Assembly: GCA_964568625.1 (NCBI GenBank)
Contig: CAZMQG010000013.1
Coordinates: 1 to 45,229, forward strand
DNA: 45,229 nucleotides
Direction of reading: 5' to 3'
DNA from: JBAZAX01 sp964568625
GTDB lineage: Bacteria; Babelota; Babeliae; Babelales; RVW-14
In this document: positions 43,901 to 45,229 of the stretch, in pieces
Position numbering within the stretch: position 1 is the first letter of the stretch
Layout of the letters: each line of letters begins with the position of its first letter
Notes under the pieces: generated by a model
Databases searched by the model: none
Told to the model about the DNA's origin: nothing
The model's input: the letters and a program-made list of their open reading frames with translations, nothing else
Made by a program: the position numbers and the translations under genes

Positions 43901-45229
43901 CTCCAAATAGGGTGATTTTCGGAAGTCCCGCATCATCGTTGTATGTAATTCCAAACAACGGATTAAAAGCCAAAACCAATTTAACATTACAAAATGGAAC
44001 GCTGGAATCAGTCGGAGTAGCTATCGACAAGGATGAAAACGCAGAAATCTTTTTAGATCATATTACTAGAATTTTTCATACCCCTTATTATTCTGTTGTA
44101 AATATGACCGTTCATGATGCTTATCCTGCATATAAATTATTAAACGGTGACTCTTTTCACTTAAATGAAGGTTATTCAAATAAAGACATTATAGCTGACT
44201 CAGGATCCTCAATATTTGGTGGTATGTCCGGATTTGGCGGAACTTTAATTTTAAAAAATAACACCGTAACGCTACAATCAGATTTACAAACCCCATGTTT
44301 TAGCAACATAACTTTGAATGGCGGAACATTTATTGTTTCTTCTGATGGCTCATTTGCTGCCGACAAAACATTCACCGGCTCAGGTAAAGTTCAACTGCTT
44401 GGAACAAAAATGGCATTCGGGCCGACAACAGACATGAAAATGACAAACACAATTTACTGGCAAGGTGTAACAAAAGGCAGCATTGAATTAAATGCTCAAA
44501 AAACAAGCCTATCAAGTACTTGGACTATCGGCGGTAATATTGTATTGAATGGTAAAGGCAATATTCTTGATCTTTCAAATCACGGTAAATTGACTATCAG
44601 ACCTAACTCTACACTATCTCTTGAAAATATTTCGCTAAAAGGTCTTGGGCAAAATCTTGGCAACATCAACTTCATGGACGACACGGCAACATTAAGACTT
44701 GCAAATGCTTATCTTGAACTTGATGACAACATGTCTACAACAATCGGTGGAATTCTTGTTAATGGACCAACCATTGTCGGGTTAAAAAACTACAATTGGA
44801 CACTCGATCAAAACGCATCAATGACAGTTGATGGAGCAACATTATGGCAAGATCCACTTGATAAAATAAATCACGGTAAAATTAAGTTTGGAACAGGTTC
44901 GGACAGCAAATATCTTTCTCTTGTTTCTAGCGGCACAATAAAAACCGCAGCAAACCTTGATATTCTAACCACCGAAACTATAGATTTACAACAACAAATT
45001 ACAAATAACAGTAACGCGATTATCAAACTCGATGAAACTTTAAGAACAGACAGTAATGCATTCGCCTATGAAATAAAAAACAACTCAAATGCTATTGTAA
45101 AACTTAGTGAATCTTCCGGCACACTTCCCCTAAATAACAGTAATGCCATCGTCTTGCTTGATCGCAAAGTACGTGTTAACAGTAACGCTATGCTTTACCT
45201 AAATCGTACATCTTCCAACGCCCTTCTCT
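37921..45229 (+). CDS. Giant surface protein paralog 3 with WD40-like propeller; truncated by window end
   Basis: Open for 2436 codons from ATG 37921 (AAAGGAGAGAG upstream) to the right edge with no stop. Signal peptide about 1-25 (MIAFTLAVFAFSQNTVSA). Residues 30-134: N-terminal region shared with paralog 1. Residues about 135-456: seven repeats of about 45 residues reading as WD40-like blades (...SLDWSYDNKYLAVAI...ELLIYSFSG; ...SVRWKPNSYYLAVSS; ...VCWQGRGRYLAVGG; ...MSWAPAGNKDDLIAG; ...LDWARTSTFMAIGF; ...INFKPNATELIACY; ...VRFSNGNGDYVARA). Then beta-solenoid repeats; three units of 431-432 residues start at nt 40447, 41740 and 43036 (D-LKGGRII), with a decayed fourth near 44296. From nt 45004 SNA motifs follow. 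Likely cell-surface fibre. Confidence 0.85.
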   Translation, partial: MVKSKVMIAFTLAVFAFSQNTVSAATYGSDSTVSIVNPMNIPSSTDNIIKTFGCAKNGFAFNDLNTSCTFQSIFPVAGPVSLKGGSLYLMSDLVLNNTGSFTDLGRIKGASHVVDLSESMQNFSYGKNPTGAKAMALTARFTAASNPNSLDWSYDNKYLAVAIANVSGSGSELLIYSFSGTTLTLLTSVNLSDNGNSVRWKPNSYYLAVSSDRKNAKIRVYLFNTGTRTLTLRSTQNPSGSAFYSVCWQGRGRYLAVGGSAIYVYACSDTGILSTLITPTNNAALNGSVNYDIMSWAPAGNKDDLIAGTSGGSLHLYNCTGAALNHLKRYDYGTAITTLDWARTSTFMAIGFGDGTIKTYQHTAATNIINYKNNFPPIAATRAQAINFKPNATELIACYDPYAGSDFILCDFNSTTYELAKRYEIDVTSGSFAVRFSNGNGDYVARADHTSRYVSVYKELYNPFIFENVKLFLNSGITLGSALTFSGDCLINGRENKITITGDGTINIAQGSSLEIKLTDLEFTTPNAFAMQGRTSKLKLRKSDLYLKKDILIGDGSIDFYEDLTITGPHKFAYQSNYTSTIHANANVWFDNGAILEIGKPYPTTIEPLYFEDTSAQLNFNNATLHTTNSGFGIKKGTVNISGNSTFNIDWTQANTADTKVTATNQGLVFGDGQNSSNDPWLILRGNGTRLTILNGAVVLDTAVTNSMIQFYGQPQLAMNTTATIYIKSPLTITNGWILSDTTSRLVIDPTAYFTLENTRLSPLDMSADQILTGTVPNYFTSTLDQNDSLNLVTGPMLQFIEVIQNGNVISGNGTLLGQISFASNQSELLWNSPQVLNVGDVDLKGGRIIFSQNSGLALNYAFVNSGSVDLMNTTFNLGAQSSSWTGNIYWIGDGATLRFNEDISLDGIWTLSGNMVIDGNSYVLDVGTTGTIILERGAHITFKNLSLYNLTRQNRIICKDNDCQITMNFSDFMLAGDYLFETGSLFIYYDSTIGLIDGLDGVFTFTYASTQTSTIDSQCSFEILDGTRLSIGRQNSTITDINQQPLIFADAASSALILNGGTLHITSSGMILGAGNLHVHNSSNLEIENPCYPYGLTLGNGEEAYDFKLDINAGTQLTLKSGKVFYNNFFDNRIVFGSQESALALEVDRGLYAKKNITLSQGSIATPLPSNIITDKVPGSYIIYQYVHRYDYGHLQDFFLTGTVTSYPTSSVILDSNDTLLLNPGTFNRSILINQGGNKISGVGSIASAINFTDYNSTLTWDLSQPYTASDIDLKGGRIIYTQDSGIGPQYSFKGSGTIDLTTKTLELGTVSTTWSGNFLWIGDGGIIRLNNDVFIDGTWTLSGNITIEGNGYSMDLGTTGTIILERGTQLTLNNFALYNLTNQNGIFCSDNNCQIALNYTDLILADNFLFDKGSLYVYYDSIIMPISADTDTVFTLSYATTQPLLIDSDASLAIWPGIRFSTGRQDSSITDPELQPIIFGDPRTSRFLLDGGSLHVTSSGMILTKGTLLTRESSNLEIENTVYPFGLIFGDTTPANDFNLGLNAGTQLTLKSGKLFYNNYADDKINFASAESTLAVEQNNGLFAKRNLTITQGTLATPLVSNVPVGHDPNINIIYKNVHRYDYSHILDFYLTGSARVIPTPATILDSNDKLLINPGTFDKPIVVNKSGNSISGMGNVSGQIIFTDASSSLTWDINQNYAGNTIDLKGGRIIFTQDSGIEDGFSFIGTGTVDITNKTFQLGTDASTWVGDLYWMGDGATMILNNNITIDGTWTLSGNITIEGNNYLIDLAPTGSIILERGANVTLKDFSVFNMSRQNRITCNDNSCQLTLNVADLLMSGDYLWDKGSIFTYYNSRIGVIDGLDGIYTFSYESTRTSTIDSFAFLKILPNTRFSIGRRNSSISNPEQQPLVFIDPATSKLILDGGTLHVTSSGMIMTAGKIETLNYSSIEIENSSYPYGLILGNGVAEKDFELSIGGGYQLELTSGSLFYNNYSPNRVIFGSPASSLYVIPNNGLKAKTNLTLQNGTLESVGVAIDKDENAEIFLDHITRIFHTPYYSVVNMTVHDAYPAYKLLNGDSFHLNEGYSNKDIIADSGSSIFGGMSGFGGTLILKNNTVTLQSDLQTPCFSNITLNGGTFIVSSDGSFAADKTFTGSGKVQLLGTKMAFGPTTDMKMTNTIYWQGVTKGSIELNAQKTSLSSTWTIGGNIVLNGKGNILDLSNHGKLTIRPNSTLSLENISLKGLGQNLGNINFMDDTATLRLANAYLELDDNMSTTIGGILVNGPTIVGLKNYNWTLDQNASMTVDGATLWQDPLDKINHGKIKFGTGSDSKYLSLVSSGTIKTAANLDILTTETIDLQQQITNNSNAIIKLDETLRTDSNAFAYEIKNNSNAIVKLSESSGTLPLNNSNAIVLLDRKVRVNSNAMLYLNRTSSNALL
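38323..39288 (+). repeat. Seven WD40-like blade repeats inside the giant gene
   Basis: Seven units of about 40-50 residues, each with a (S/N)xxW/FxxxxxYLAV-type strand and an LxxY end. At the DNA level the units are well diverged. Confidence 0.7.
40447..44290 (+). repeat. Long tandem repeats, period 1293-1296 bp
   Basis: Units begin at 40447, 41740 and 43036 with DLKGGRII and share the order WTLSGN, GTIILERG, YDS, TSSGM, LEIEN, GTQLTLKSG, KVHRYDY-like, ILDSND. They are well aligned but diverged, so the duplications are older than the 198-bp one at 3363. Confidence 0.85.
45004..45229 (+). repeat. SNA motif region with heptad/hendecad spacing
   Basis: Six SNA tripeptides at nt 45010, 45052, 45085, 45139, 45181 and 45214, spaced 14, 11, 18, 14 and 11 residues, that is 7+7, 11, 7+11, 7+7, 11. 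This is the spacing of a coiled coil with an Asn/Ser register marker. The array continues past the window. Confidence 0.75.

Noticed and set aside
40447..44290. Long repeats as a CRISPR array or as transposon copies
   Set aside because: The repeats are coding, in frame, 1.3 kb long and diverged; there are no spacers, terminal inverted repeats or transposase.
39300..44375. Several minus-strand frames of 60-97 residues opposite the giant gene
   Set aside because: All are shadows of a continuous 2436-codon frame with repeats and a signal peptide.

Overview
The window looks like a piece of a small, AT-rich, Gram-negative genome. My best guess is Candidatus Dependentiae (TM6) or a similar host-dependent bacterium. 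The sequence supports a double membrane (lpxB and a beta-barrel protein ending in Phe) and a very high share of signal-peptide proteins with no recognisable function (about 15 of 34 protein genes). It also shows palindromic repeats of the kind seen in intracellular bacteria, and giant repeat-built surface proteins with SNA motifs. The phylum call is an inference from style and gene set; there is no rRNA in the window. I saw no tRNA, CRISPR array, transposase or phage gene.

Layout. 1-5.9 kb: the end of a helical protein gene, then an overlapping tsaC-pgeF pair, then a 1005-residue secreted protein with a macrodomain-like C-terminus. 5.9-8.4 kb: a long leader with an unexplained GC-richer island, an outer-membrane beta-barrel gene, and a repeat-rich spacer. 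8.4-12.4 kb: aspS (-), a promoter plus 60-codon ORF plus terminator that resembles an attenuator, a small secreted protein, and a DsbD/CcdA-type thiol transporter (-). 12.5-18.4 kb (+): secreted unknowns mixed with rdgB, ftsY, prmC, a rubredoxin and sppA. 18.5-25.8 kb, mostly (-): a membrane protein, the DUF2062-smpB-birA operon, lpxB, two small envelope proteins and pgsA. 26-28.3 kb (+): a queuosine-precursor transporter next to tgt, then a secreted unknown. 28.4-33.6 kb (-): a 1239-residue secreted protein with two macrodomain-like domains, and gltX. 34-45.2 kb (+): three tandem paralogous beta-solenoid-like surface protein genes. The last is open for 2436 codons and leaves the window.

How it fits together. 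The housekeeping genes cover translation fidelity and rescue (tsaC, aspS, gltX, prmC, smpB, tgt), the envelope (lpxB, pgsA, pgeF, OMP) and protein export (ftsY, sppA, dsbD/ccdA-like). The transporter-tgt pair suggests salvage of queuine or a precursor from a host. The macrodomain-like secreted proteins and the surface-protein cluster are the likely host-facing part.

The two strongest unusual signals are these. First, short palindromic, G/C-rich or low-complexity segments are inserted in frame in housekeeping genes (pgeF, aspS, birA, dsbD-like, transporter C-terminus), with matching copies in spacers. Second, the last gene carries a seven-blade WD40-like propeller placed inside a beta-solenoid protein that then runs through three 431-432-residue repeats into a coiled-coil-spaced SNA region.
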